A stretch of 62,251 bases of DNA from Chloroflexota bacterium (GTDB lineage: Bacteria > Chloroflexota > UBA11872). The notes under the pieces are model-generated. The model was not told where the DNA came from and made no database searches. It worked only from the letters and a program-made list of their open reading frames with translations. Position numbers and translations under genes: made by a program. Below are positions 43,054 to 52,957 of this stretch, in pieces (the stretch's first letter is position 1; each line of letters opens with the position of its first letter). The stretch is taken from the NCBI GenBank assembly GCA_022821905.1, contig JAJECS010000012.1, positions 1 through 62,251 on the forward strand. Reading direction: 5' to 3'.

Positions 43054-45708
43054 ATGCTAGAGACAAGGGCCATCGCTCCGACCACGCCGCCGAGCGTTGC
43101 GGCATGGCCGGCCTTGTCCGACAACGCTCTGGCCGTGCTGAAGAAGCGCTATTTCCTCAAGGACCGCGTGGACCATCCCATCGAAGACGTCGACCAGTTT
43201 TTCGAGCGCGTGACACGCGGAGTGATCGACATCGAGCGCGAGCGGGACTGGGTGGACGACGCCGGCCATCGCGAGCTCTTCGACGACATGTACGGGCTGC
43301 TGCGCGGGCTGCGGTTCGTGCCCAACAGCCCCTGCCTCATGAACGCGGGCAAGCCCGGCGGCTACGCCCAGCTGGCGGCGTGCTTCGTGCTGCCGATCGA
43401 CGACGACCTGCGCAGCATCAAGACCACGGACATGAACGCCGCCATCATTCACCAGACGGGCGGCGGCACGGGCTTCAACTTCTCGCGCATCCGGCCGCGC
43501 GGTGACTTCGTCCGCAGCTCGGGCGGCGTGGCCAGCGGACCGGTGAGCTTCATGTCGATGATCGACTACTCCTGCGGCGAGATTAAGCAGGGGGGCACGC
43601 GCCGGGGCGCCAACATGGGCATCCTCAACGTCGACCACCCCGACATCGAAGACTTCATTCGCTGCAAAACCAGCGACGGGCGGATTGCGAACTTCAACAT
43701 TTCGGTTGGCGTGACCGACGCCTTCATGGCGGCGGTGGAGGCTGGCGGCGACTACGACCTGGTGAATCCGCGCACGGGCCAGACCCACGTGGACCCGGTC
43801 ACCGAGACTCCCGCCCGCGCCAGCGCGCCCGACATCTGGCGCAAGCTGGTGGACGGCGCCTGGCTGAACGGCGAACCCGGCATGATCTTCCTGGACCGGC
43901 TGGAGCGCACCAATCCCACGCCGTCGGTCGCGCGGCAGGACACGACGAATCCCTGCGGCGAGCAGCCGCTGCTGCCCTACGAGGCGTGCGTGCTCGGCAG
44001 CCTGAACCTCACCAAGCACCTGACCGCCGACGGCGCCGCGATCGACTGGAGCGCGCTGCGCCGCGACGTGCGGCTGTCCATCCGCTTCCTGGACGACATG
44101 GTGGAGGCCTCGAACTTCCCGATCGAGGACATCGACGCCATCGTCAAGCACGGCAACCGCCGCGTGGGTCTGGGAATCATGGGCTGGGCGGACATTCTGT
44201 TCACCCTGGGCATCGCCTACGACAGCCCCGAAGCGGAGGAGCTGGGCGAGCGCGTGATGCAGTGCATCAATGACGAAGGCCGGCGCGCCTCCGAGGCGCT
44301 GGCCGAGGCGCGCGGAGCGTTCCCGAACTTCGAGGGCTCGCTCTGGGACTCGCAGGGCCACGCGCCCCGCCGCAACGCCACGGTCACGACCATTGCGCCG
44401 ACGGGCACGATCAGCATGATCGCGGACTGCTCCAGCGGCATCGAGCCGCTCTTCGCGCTCATCTTCTGGAAGAACGTGATGCGCGACGGGGACGACAACG
44501 CGGCCACCTCGCTGCGCTACGTCAACCCGCAGTTCGAGCAGTACGCCCGTGCGCGCGGGTTCTACAGCGACGCGCTGCTGGATGCCATCACCGACAACCA
44601 CGGCAGCCTGCGCATCACCGAGCACACGCCGGACTCGGCGCTCGCGGCGCTGGAGGCGGTTCCCGAGGCGGCCCGCCGCATCTTCGTGACGGCGCACGAC
44701 GTGACGCCGGATTGGCACATCCGGGTGCAGGGGGCGTTCCAGCGTCACACCGAGAACGCCGTGTCCAAGACCATCAACTTCCCGTACGAGGCGACGCGGG
44801 AGGACGTGGACCGCGGCTATCGCCTGGCCTACACGCTGGGATGCAAGGGCGTGACGGTCTATCGCGACGGCAGCCGTGACTTGCAGGTGCTGACCACGAG
44901 CGACACCGGCGACAAGACGCGGCGGGACGACGCGCCGGCCGAGGAGCCGGCGCCAATGGTCGAGGCGGCCACGAATGGCCATGCCGCCGCGCCGGCCGAG
45001 GCATCCAACGGGCATCCCACGCCGGCACCTGCGCCGGCACCTGCGCCGACGCCGCCGGCCGCCTCGCCCGAGCCGCTGCCGATGATTGCGGCGCAGGAAC
45101 GCGAGCGACCGGACCAGATCCGCGGCACGACCACGCGCATCCGCACCGGGTGCGGGCCGCTGTTCGTGACCGTGAACGACGACGAGCGCGGATCTCCGTT
45201 TGAGCTATTCGCCACGCTGGGCAAGGCCGGCGGGTGCGCCGCGGCGCAAACCGAGGCCATTGGACGGCTCGTCTCGCTGGCGCTGCGCTCGGGCGCGCCC
45301 GTGGATGTCGTCCACAGCCACTTGCGCGGCATCACCTGCCACCGACCGGCCGGTTTCGGGCCAACCCGCGTGCTCTCGTGCGGCGACGCGATCGCGCAAG
45401 TCGTCGCGCTGCGCATGAGCTCGCAGCCCGAGGGCTACGTGCCCATGGTCGACCTGCAAGGCGAGGGCACCTACGCCCCGCCGAGCGTGACGCTGGAAGG
45501 CGACCGGTCGGCCCACGTGCCGGCCGCCGCGGCGGCCCCTGCAGCCGCGGTGAGCCAGGCGTCGATGGGACACGCCGAAGCGGAGTCGACGATGTCGGCG
45601 ACGGGCATGTCGTTCGCGGGCGCCTGCCCCTCCTGCGGCAGCAGCCACCTGGTGTCGGCGGAGGGATGCCTCAAATGCATCTCATGCGGCTACAGCGACT
45701 GCGGCTGA
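43054..45708 (+). CDS. nrdJ: Adenosylcobalamin-dependent (class II) ribonucleotide reductase
   Basis: The 884-residue enzyme makes deoxyribonucleotides using a B12-derived radical, independent of oxygen. Core motifs include FVPNSPCLMNAGK, QLAACFVLPI, HQTGGGTGFNFSRIRP, TNPCGEQPLLPYEACVLGSLNL (radical Cys region) and APTGTISMIADCSSGIEP. A Pro/Ala-rich linker (about 630-680) leads to a TSCPD-type domain (RTGCGPLFVTVNDD to GITCHRP) and a terminal zinc-ribbon or redox tail with CPSCGSSH and CLKCISCGYSDC. ATG at 43054 has GAGGG upstream; an in-frame extension into the preceding gene is not credible. It implies a supply of cobalamin. Confidence 0.96.
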   Translation: MLETRAIAPTTPPSVAAWPALSDNALAVLKKRYFLKDRVDHPIEDVDQFFERVTRGVIDIERERDWVDDAGHRELFDDMYGLLRGLRFVPNSPCLMNAGKPGGYAQLAACFVLPIDDDLRSIKTTDMNAAIIHQTGGGTGFNFSRIRPRGDFVRSSGGVASGPVSFMSMIDYSCGEIKQGGTRRGANMGILNVDHPDIEDFIRCKTSDGRIANFNISVGVTDAFMAAVEAGGDYDLVNPRTGQTHVDPVTETPARASAPDIWRKLVDGAWLNGEPGMIFLDRLERTNPTPSVARQDTTNPCGEQPLLPYEACVLGSLNLTKHLTADGAAIDWSALRRDVRLSIRFLDDMVEASNFPIEDIDAIVKHGNRRVGLGIMGWADILFTLGIAYDSPEAEELGERVMQCINDEGRRASEALAEARGAFPNFEGSLWDSQGHAPRRNATVTTIAPTGTISMIADCSSGIEPLFALIFWKNVMRDGDDNAATSLRYVNPQFEQYARARGFYSDALLDAITDNHGSLRITEHTPDSALAALEAVPEAARRIFVTAHDVTPDWHIRVQGAFQRHTENAVSKTINFPYEATREDVDRGYRLAYTLGCKGVTVYRDGSRDLQVLTTSDTGDKTRRDDAPAEEPAPMVEAATNGHAAAPAEASNGHPTPAPAPAPAPTPPAASPEPLPMIAAQERERPDQIRGTTTRIRTGCGPLFVTVNDDERGSPFELFATLGKAGGCAAAQTEAIGRLVSLALRSGAPVDVVHSHLRGITCHRPAGFGPTRVLSCGDAIAQVVALRMSSQPEGYVPMVDLQGEGTYAPPSVTLEGDRSAHVPAAAAAPAAAVSQASMGHAEAESTMSATGMSFAGACPSCGSSHLVSAEGCLKCISCGYSDCG

Positions 45709-45744
45709 CCTCGACCGCCGGCAGCCGCGCCGCGGCATAGATTG

Positions 45745-46391
45745 ATGGAGGACGCCCCGGAGCGTCAGCTCGTCAATCGAATGATCCGCGCGTCGCGACT
45801 GGAACGTCCGCTCTACGCGGAGGTTGCGGGGGATATCACCGCGACCCAACCGGCGCTGCAGGTGGTCGTGATCGCGGCCCTGGCGTCCGCCTTGGCAACG
45901 TTCATCGGGTATCAGGTCAGTCCGCCCGATCCCGAGTGGCTTGGCCTCGACGAAAGCGCCGCACAGGCCATCCAGGATTCGCTGCTCGGGACGGCATTTG
46001 TGTTGGGATTCGTGCTCACGCCCATCGTGAGCATCGTCGGGTGGCTGGCCTGGTCGGGCGTCGCCTGGTTCATCGGCACGCGATTGATCGCCCCCGGGAT
46101 GCAACCGGTGGAGTTTCTGGAGGTGGCGCGGGCCACGGGATTCGCGCAAGCGCCCGGGGTCCTGGGCGTGGTGGGCTTCATTCCGGTGTTGGGATTCCTG
46201 GTGCAGCTCGCGGTGCTGCTGTGGCTGCTCGTGACCGGCTTCTTCGCGATCCGCGAGTCGATGCGCCTCACCGACGGTCAGGCCATCGCGACGATGGTCG
46301 GCGGCGTGATCGCCTACCTCATGATCATCATCGTGATCGGGGGCGCCATCCTCACGGGCGTGATCGGCGCGGCGTTCGTCGGCGCCGTCCC

Positions 46392-46395
<4 letters not shown>
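45745..46395 (+). CDS. Yip1-like multi-pass membrane protein
   Basis: The 216-residue protein has about five membrane helices: [69 protein letters not shown] and a C-terminal [20 protein letters not shown]. The layout and the [19 protein letters not shown] segment resemble bacterial Yip1-domain proteins, whose function is unknown. ATG at 45745 is used; a TTG directly precedes it. Its TAG stop overlaps the stop of the convergent pckA gene (46392-46395). Confidence 0.65.
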
Positions 46396-47999
<1,604 letters not shown>

Positions 48000-48178
48000 G
48001 AAGCAGCCTCCTGGTTTGGGTGGCGGGCGCCCCATCGGCCCCCAGGGCCGTGCGCCACAACCGGACGAAGCTGCCGCCCGGCCCACCGATGGTACAGATT
48101 CGCGCCGCTCGGCGACGGTTGCCGCTAGGTGAGGCGCTGGCCACAATGCGGGGCGGCGCGTTCGACGGGAGCCCGTGC

Positions 48179-48928
48179 ATGCCGATTCCTATGGGTCAGA
48201 TCGACGGGATGCCTGTGTCCTCGCCCTACTTTCCGCGTCCACCCGCGCGCTATCGCGGGATGCGCGCGCAGACCGTGCTGTTCCAGGCGGACCCGAACCG
48301 CGTGGCCGATCTGCTGCCCGAGTGCCTGGCGCCGGCGCCCGACGGCGCCTGCGCCGCCATCGGCGTGGACGCCCCCTGGTCGAGCCACTACGGCGCGTTT
48401 CAGGCCATCGTCGTCGCGGCGGGGTGCCGGTTCGAAGGACAGGCGGGCTTCTACGTGGTGGTGCAGTACGTGAACTCTCGAGGGAGCATTCCGGCGGGCC
48501 GCGAGATCTGGGGCACGCCCAAGGTCTGGGCCGACATGCGCGTGGAGCAGGCGGAACGGGTGATGGCCACCACCGCCTCGGTCGGCGGCGTGGATATCGC
48601 CGCCGTGCGCTCGACGGCGCACCGGCCGTGCGAACCCGCCGATCTGCCCGACCTGACGCCGATGTGGCGACTCAAGGTGATTCCCCGCGCCGACGGCCAC
48701 GGGCTGGACGTGCTGCAGCTGGTGTCCGGCGGACGCCAGGGCGCGGACACGGTGGTCCACGTGAGCCGCGCGGGCGACGGAGTCGTCGAGTTTCGCCCAT
48801 CGCCGGTGTTCGACGTGATGGGGCTCGAGCCGCGGGAGTTCACGGGGGCCTTCTACGCCGAGTCGGACTTCACGGAGGACTTCGGGGTTGTCGATCGGGA
48901 CTTTCTGAAGGAGCCGTGGGAGGGGTAG
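48179..48928 (+). CDS. Acetoacetate decarboxylase-family protein
   Basis: The 249-residue protein belongs to the ADC-like superfamily. The key segment [14 protein letters not shown] corresponds to the GREhxGyPK region of acetoacetate decarboxylase, with the Schiff-base Lys position retained. Other family features are [20 protein letters not shown] at the N-terminus and [20 protein letters not shown]. Many members are not true acetoacetate decarboxylases, so the substrate is open. ATG at 48179 follows GGGAG by about seven bases; ATG at 48146 is an alternative. Confidence 0.78.
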   Translation: MPIPMGQIDGMPVSSPYFPRPPARYRGMRAQTVLFQADPNRVADLLPECLAPAPDGACAAIGVDAPWSSHYGAFQAIVVAAGCRFEGQAGFYVVVQYVNSRGSIPAGREIWGTPKVWADMRVEQAERVMATTASVGGVDIAAVRSTAHRPCEPADLPDLTPMWRLKVIPRADGHGLDVLQLVSGGRQGADTVVHVSRAGDGVVEFRPSPVFDVMGLEPREFTGAFYAESDFTEDFGVVDRDFLKEPWEG

Positions 48929-48961
48929 GCGGCGGGGGCAGGACCCGACGCCAGCCACTCA

Positions 48962-48991
48962 GTCATTCCGAGCGGACGCGAGGAATCTAGA
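48962..48991. repeat. Dispersed palindrome, family B
   Basis: GTCATTCCGAGCGGACGCGA plus GGAATCTAG, a copy of family B located 34 bases after the ADC-like gene. Confidence 0.65.
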
Positions 48992-49056
48992 GTTCGCATC
49001 TTCGGCCGCACGCACGACACAGGTTCAGGAATCGTTGTTCGCTTTTTGTATGGTAT

Positions 49057-49075
49057 CCTCACAGGCCGTGTGAGG
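49057..49075. promoter_or_regulatory. Perfect inverted repeat in a 302-base gap
   Basis: CCTCACA-GGCCG-TGTGAGG follows an AT-rich patch (TTTTTGTATGGTAT) in the gap between the convergent ADC-like and peroxiredoxin-like genes. It could be a protein-binding operator or the start of a small RNA. It differs from the four dispersed repeat families. The rest of 49076-49230 is GC-rich with no gene recognised. Confidence 0.4.
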
Positions 49076-49230
49076 AGGTCCCGCGCGCGGTGGCAGCATC
49101 GTCGCTCCGGCAGGCTGGGCGTAATCCCCTGCCATCGCCGCCTGTCAGAGCGACGCGAAGCGCCGGCGTCGCTGCATCCGCCGCGTCCGCGGGGCCTCTT
49201 CCTCGCGGCCCGGCCCCAGCACATCTCGGT

Positions 49231-49731
49231 CTAGCCGGCCGCCTCCTGACGCTCCATCAACGCCCAGAGATCCTTGCTGTCCGGCCACTCGAGCGAGTGC
49301 CGCCCGCCGAAGACCTCGCGCACGATGCCGGCGGGATCGATGAGGACCACGGTAGGCCGCGCCATGTTCCACGACTCGAAGTTGATGCGGACGTAGACGC
49401 CGTAGTCGCGGACCATCCGCCGCTCGGGGTCGGCGAATATCGGGAAGGGGAGACCTTCACGCGTGGCGAAGGCGTCCACGGCCTTGAAGCCCTGCGCAAA
49501 GATGCAGGCGACGTCTGCGCCTCGCCTGGTCCACTCGTCCAGCTCGACCTCGAGCCGCGCCATATATCCATGGCAGCTCAGTCACCAGATATGTCGGACG
49601 AAGACCAGGCACAGCCAGCGACCGGCATAGTCCTGCAACGCGGTGCGCGTGCCGGTTCCCCCGACGTGGACATCGAAGTCCGGCGCGGGTTCGCCGATGG
49701 CGAGCGTCGTCGAGCCCTTCGCGCGTGGCAT
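49231..49731 (-). CDS. Predicted selenocysteine-containing peroxiredoxin-like protein
   Basis: Read through one in-frame UGA (49584-49582), this is a 166-residue AhpC/TSA-type thioredoxin-fold protein. The N-terminus before the UGA has the family block IGEPAPDFDVHVGG, then LQDYAGRWLCLVFVRHIW. The UGA is followed by LSC, giving U50-L-S-C53, exactly where relatives have a CxxC after FVRHxG or FVRHxW. Downstream sequence is intact and family-like (GADVACIFAQG, LPFPIFADPERRMVRDYGVY, TVVLIDPAGIVRE). The ATG at 49731 has AGGAG six bases upstream and lies ten bases after the ABC permease stop. The alternative is a nonsense mutation. The UxxC placement and the downstream hairpins favour selenocysteine. 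Expected role: thiol-dependent peroxide or disulphide reduction. Confidence 0.75.
49542..49579 (-). promoter_or_regulatory. Candidate bacterial SECIS hairpins after the UGA
   Basis: Two overlapping, mutually exclusive hairpins follow the UGA. Proximal: GAGC and GCCAT pair with ATGGC and GCTC (49579-49552) around loop GGATAT, beginning 12 bases after the UGA. Distal: GCTCG/CGAGC (49555-49542) with loop AGGT, beginning 31 bases after. Both have a G in the first two loop positions, as bacterial SECIS loops usually do. Confidence 0.55.
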
Positions 49732-49740
49732 GACGAACTC

Positions 49741-50559
49741 CTACGTCACGATGTCCCGGCGTCGAAATAGTACGACCGCCAGCCCGGCGCCGACGGCGGC
49801 GATTGCCATCAGCACCACCGCTTCAGTCCCGGCGAACTCTCCGGTGGCGAATTGCTCCAAGGGCCGCCAATAGCGAAACAGCGAGAGATAGCCCAGCCAC
49901 TCCAGCGGTTCGACCACCTCGGACACCAGATACAGCACATACATCGCCACGACGACGAGCGCGCTGATGCCGTAGGTGCGGCCCGGCTCCAGCAGGATCG
50001 TGGCCACGACCGCGGCTATACCCGCGCAGGCCAGGGCGAACAGCAAAAGCTGCACGTGCACCAGAACGATGTCGCTCGCGGGAATTGGCGTGTCGCCGGC
50101 CCAGGCGGACACGCCGATGAGCAGGCCGACCATCGAGCCGGCGACGATGATCACCGCGCCCAGGGCAACCGCCGCCAGCCGCGTGAGCAGAAACCGCTCG
50201 CGCGTGATCGGCTGCGCGAGCAGGACGTCGAGGGTGTGGCGACCGTAGGCCCGGGCAATCGCGCCGCCGCCGGCCCACATGCCGAAGTAGGCGGCGAGAA
50301 TCGGCAACCAGGTGGTGAGCTGCGAGCCGAGGTATTGGAGGAAGGCGCTCTGCTCGATGGCGGGACTGTCAAAGCCCCGGCCCAGGAAGGCGGCGCGCGC
50401 CGCTTCGGGCATGGTGTCGAGGAAGGCGTCGAGGTCCAGGTCGCGCGAGGACGGCCAGAGCGCCATGACCAAGAGCGCGAGAATGAACAACCCGACGGTG
50501 AACCAGAAAATCGCCAGGCGCCGGTGCCGCAGGGTGTGCAGCAGCAGGTGCAGCGTCAC
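49741..50559 (-). CDS. ABC-2 type transporter permease
   Basis: The 272-residue permease has six likely membrane helices, starting IFWFTVGLFILALLVMAL after a short RHRRLA cytoplasmic segment and ending AVVLMAIAAVGAGLAVVLF. The size and the central YGRHTLDVLLAQPITRERFL loop, a motif typical of ABC-2 exporters, support the call. The start GTG overlaps the ATPase stop by four bases (GTGA). Its stop is ten bases from the start of the peroxiredoxin-like gene. The exported substrate is unknown. Confidence 0.88.
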   Translation of the reverse strand: MTLHLLLHTLRHRRLAIFWFTVGLFILALLVMALWPSSRDLDLDAFLDTMPEAARAAFLGRGFDSPAIEQSAFLQYLGSQLTTWLPILAAYFGMWAGGGAIARAYGRHTLDVLLAQPITRERFLLTRLAAVALGAVIIVAGSMVGLLIGVSAWAGDTPIPASDIVLVHVQLLLFALACAGIAAVVATILLEPGRTYGISALVVVAMYVLYLVSEVVEPLEWLGYLSLFRYWRPLEQFATGEFAGTEAVVLMAIAAVGAGLAVVLFRRRDIVT

Positions 50560-51449
50560 GCCTCGTCCTGCCGGTCGTAGTAACGCAGGAACGCGTCTTC
50601 CAGGCTTGGTTCGTCGATGGTGAGATCGGTGACTTCGAAGCGCGCCAGCGTCTTGACCACCCGGTCCACGGACCCGGTCACTTCGAAGCTGATCGCGTCG
50701 TCGGCACGCGATACCACCGTCGCGCCTTTCAGGTCATCCGGGGTGGGCGTGGCTCCCGCAAAACGGGCGTGGAAGCGCCGCACCCGGCTTTCGGTCAGCA
50801 CGTCGACGCGCTCCACGGCCACGAGCCGCCCCTCGCGCAGCAGGCCGACCCGGTCACACAGGTGCTCGGCTTCGGACAGGATGTGGGTGGAGAGGAAGAT
50901 GGTGCGGCCCTCGTCGCGGTATTCGGCCAGGATGCGCCCAAACTCCTGCTGCACCAGCGGATCGAGACCGCGCGTGGGCTCGTCGAGAAGGTAGAGCGGC
51001 ACGTCCGCCTGGAGGGCGCGGACGATGGCGACCTTCTGCCGGTTGCCGGTCGAGAGGGCCTTGATGCGGCGCGAGGTGTCGAGATCCAGCCGCTCGATGA
51101 GCTCGTCGGTGCGGTGCACGGGCACGCCGCCCATGCGCGCGAACGCCCGCAGATAGGCGGCCACTTGCGTGGACTCATAGAGCGCGTCGGCGCTCGGCTG
51201 GTAGCTCACGGAGCGACGGGTCGCCGGCCCCTCCGCATGCACGTCGGTGCCGAATATCCGCGCGGAGCCGCTGGTGGGCCGCATCAAACCCAGCAGCAGC
51301 CGCGCCGTGGTGGTCTTGCCGGCGCCGTTGGGCCCCAGGAAGCCGAAGATCTCTCCCTGTTCCACGGTGAGCGACAGATCGGTCAGCGCCCGCACGCTGC
51401 CATAGGACTTCGACAGCGCCTCGGTGACAATGGGTGGAGCGTCGGTCAT
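50556..51449 (-). CDS. ABC transporter ATP-binding protein
   Basis: The 297-residue ATPase has Walker A GPNGAGKTT, a Q-loop region ending VSYQPSADALYEST, a degenerate signature (ALSTGNRQKVAIVRAL in place of LSGGQ), Walker B PLYLLDEPTRGLDP and the switch His in IFLSTHILSEAEH. The C-terminal extension of about 75 residues is typical of drug- or antibiotic-type exporters. ATG at 51449 is chosen; upstream in-frame sequence is not conserved-looking. It pairs with the overlapping permease to form a dimeric exporter. Confidence 0.92.
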   Translation of the reverse strand: MTDAPPIVTEALSKSYGSVRALTDLSLTVEQGEIFGFLGPNGAGKTTTARLLLGLMRPTSGSARIFGTDVHAEGPATRRSVSYQPSADALYESTQVAAYLRAFARMGGVPVHRTDELIERLDLDTSRRIKALSTGNRQKVAIVRALQADVPLYLLDEPTRGLDPLVQQEFGRILAEYRDEGRTIFLSTHILSEAEHLCDRVGLLREGRLVAVERVDVLTESRVRRFHARFAGATPTPDDLKGATVVSRADDAISFEVTGSVDRVVKTLARFEVTDLTIDEPSLEDAFLRYYDRQDEA

Positions 51450-51637
51450 GGGCGGAGCATCGTGCGCGGTGACAGTGCCGAGATTGGAGAATCCTCCGAC
51501 GAGGCAGGCGTCAGTCCCAATCGCAAGCGACTCTACATTGCGCCGTTGGACCGTGCAGTCCCAATACCCAGGCGCCAGTTTCGCGTGAAGTCGTCTGCGG
51601 CACCAGAACCTGGTGTCTCCAGCCTTTAGACTCGGGC

Positions 51638-52270
51638 ATGCGGCTGGACCTGTTTCCGCTTCACACGGTGCTGTTTCCGCAGATGCGGCTGCCGCTGCAT
51701 ATCTTCGAGCCACGGTACCGCGTGATGATTCGCGCCTGCATCGACGAGGAGCGTCCGTTCGGCGTGGCGCTGATCCGCTCCGGCGAGGAGGTCGGCGGTC
51801 CGGCGGAGCCTCAGTCGGTGGGGACCACCGCGCGAATCACGGAGCACGAGACGCTGCCCGACGGCCGGATGAACATCGAGGTCGTGGGCGAGGACCGCTT
51901 TCGCATCGATGCACTGGAGCAGCAGGAGCCGCACCTGACGGCGTCAGTGACGCTGGACGCGATGCCGGTGACGGACCCGCGCGAGATGGCGGCCCTGGCG
52001 TCGAGCGTGCGCGATGACTACCGCAAGGCGCTGCGGCTCACGCTGGAACTGCAGGGCGCGTTCGGCACCCACGAGGAGCTGCCGCGCGATCCGGAGCGCT
52101 TCGCCTACTTCGCCGCATCCGCTCTGCCGGCCACGGTCAGCACCCGCCAGAACTTGCTCGAGTCACCGAGCGTCGAGGAGCTGCTGGCCCGCGAGGCCAA
52201 GCTGATGCGGCGGCTGCTGCGCGACCTCAATGACCTCCGGGAGGCGCGGGAGAACTCGCGCCTGAACTAG
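51638..52270 (+). CDS. LON substrate-binding-domain protein
   Basis: The 210-residue protein consists of the N-terminal domain of Lon protease without the ATPase or peptidase. Signature: LFPLHTVLFPQMRLPLHIFE, then YRVMIRACIDEERPFGVALI, with the C-terminal helical part around LLAREAKLMRRLLRDLNDLR. Stand-alone versions are common in bacteria and their role is not established; peptide or protein binding is inferred. Divergent from the ABC operon. Confidence 0.9.
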   Translation: MRLDLFPLHTVLFPQMRLPLHIFEPRYRVMIRACIDEERPFGVALIRSGEEVGGPAEPQSVGTTARITEHETLPDGRMNIEVVGEDRFRIDALEQQEPHLTASVTLDAMPVTDPREMAALASSVRDDYRKALRLTLELQGAFGTHEELPRDPERFAYFAASALPATVSTRQNLLESPSVEELLAREAKLMRRLLRDLNDLREARENSRLN

Positions 52271-52395
52271 GCGGCAGGCTAGTCAAGATTGATCGTCGGA
52301 TAGACACACCTTGGCCGACGCCCCGCCGTCGTACCGCCCCGGCCTGATGGTTGAAGGCCTTGAGGCATCGGTCGCGCGTGTGCCATACCCATGCC

Positions 52396-52425
52396 CTTTA
52401 GATTCCTCGCTCCGCTCGGAATGAC
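52396..52425. repeat. Dispersed palindrome, family B
   Basis: TTTAGATTCCTCGCTCCGCT plus CGGAATGACC in the 312-base gap between the LON-domain gene and the DUF4389 gene. The rest of 52271-52582 shows no recognisable gene. Confidence 0.65.
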
Positions 52426-52582
52426 CCCATAGAGGAGTCTGGCGGCATGGCGGCGCGAGGCGGCAGCCCTAGCCTGATTCGATGTGACCCGCGTCCGAAG
52501 CGCGAAGAATTTGGAAATCACCTTCTACACTGGCCGCATCGTGCCTTGTGAGCGGGCACGGCAACGTATCGAGGGCTGACGC

Positions 52583-52897
52583 ATGGTCGATCCATCCCCC
52601 TATCCCGTTAACGTCACTGCCGAGTATCCGGAGCGCAGCTCGCGATTGCTTGCATTCTGTGGGCTGATCGTGCTGATCAAGGGGATCTTGCTTATCCCGC
52701 ACGTCATCGTGCTGTACTTCCTGTCGATCGTGGCGTTCCTAGCCGGGTTCGTCGGCTACCTCGCCATCATCGTCACGGGTTGGTATCCGAGAGGGCTCTT
52801 CGATTTCCAGGTCGGCGTGCTGCGGTGGAATCTGCGCACCAGCGCGTGGTTCCTGTCGATCGTGGACGAGTACCCGCCATTCCGGCTGCAGGAGTAG
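52583..52897 (+). CDS. DUF4389 small membrane protein
   Basis: The 104-residue protein has two membrane helices (LLAFCGLIVLIKGILLIPHV plus IVLYF, and LSIVAFLAGFVGYLAIIVTG). They are followed by the conserved WYPRGLFDFQVGVLRWNLR and a C-terminal VDEYPPF, the pattern of DUF4389 proteins. Function is unknown. The N-terminal YPVNVTAEYPERSSRLLAF is also typical, which supports the ATG at 52583. It lies 60 bases upstream of mutS2. Confidence 0.85.
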   Translation: MVDPSPYPVNVTAEYPERSSRLLAFCGLIVLIKGILLIPHVIVLYFLSIVAFLAGFVGYLAIIVTGWYPRGLFDFQVGVLRWNLRTSAWFLSIVDEYPPFRLQE

Positions 52898-52957
52898 GCC
52901 AGGCGCTACCCTGACCTAAGCCCGTCCGCCTCACCGGCGGCCGCGCATGCGCGCGGT

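Noticed and set aside
49080..49230. SRP RNA, RNase P RNA or tmRNA
   Set aside because: The gap is GC-rich with some pairing potential, but none of the universally conserved loops or tags of these RNAs is present.
49231..49563. A 110-residue stand-alone peroxiredoxin fragment starting at 49563
   Set aside because: It lacks the catalytic-site half of the fold. The missing half is present in frame immediately upstream, separated only by the UGA, with its own ribosome-binding site. The full read-through gene is reported instead.
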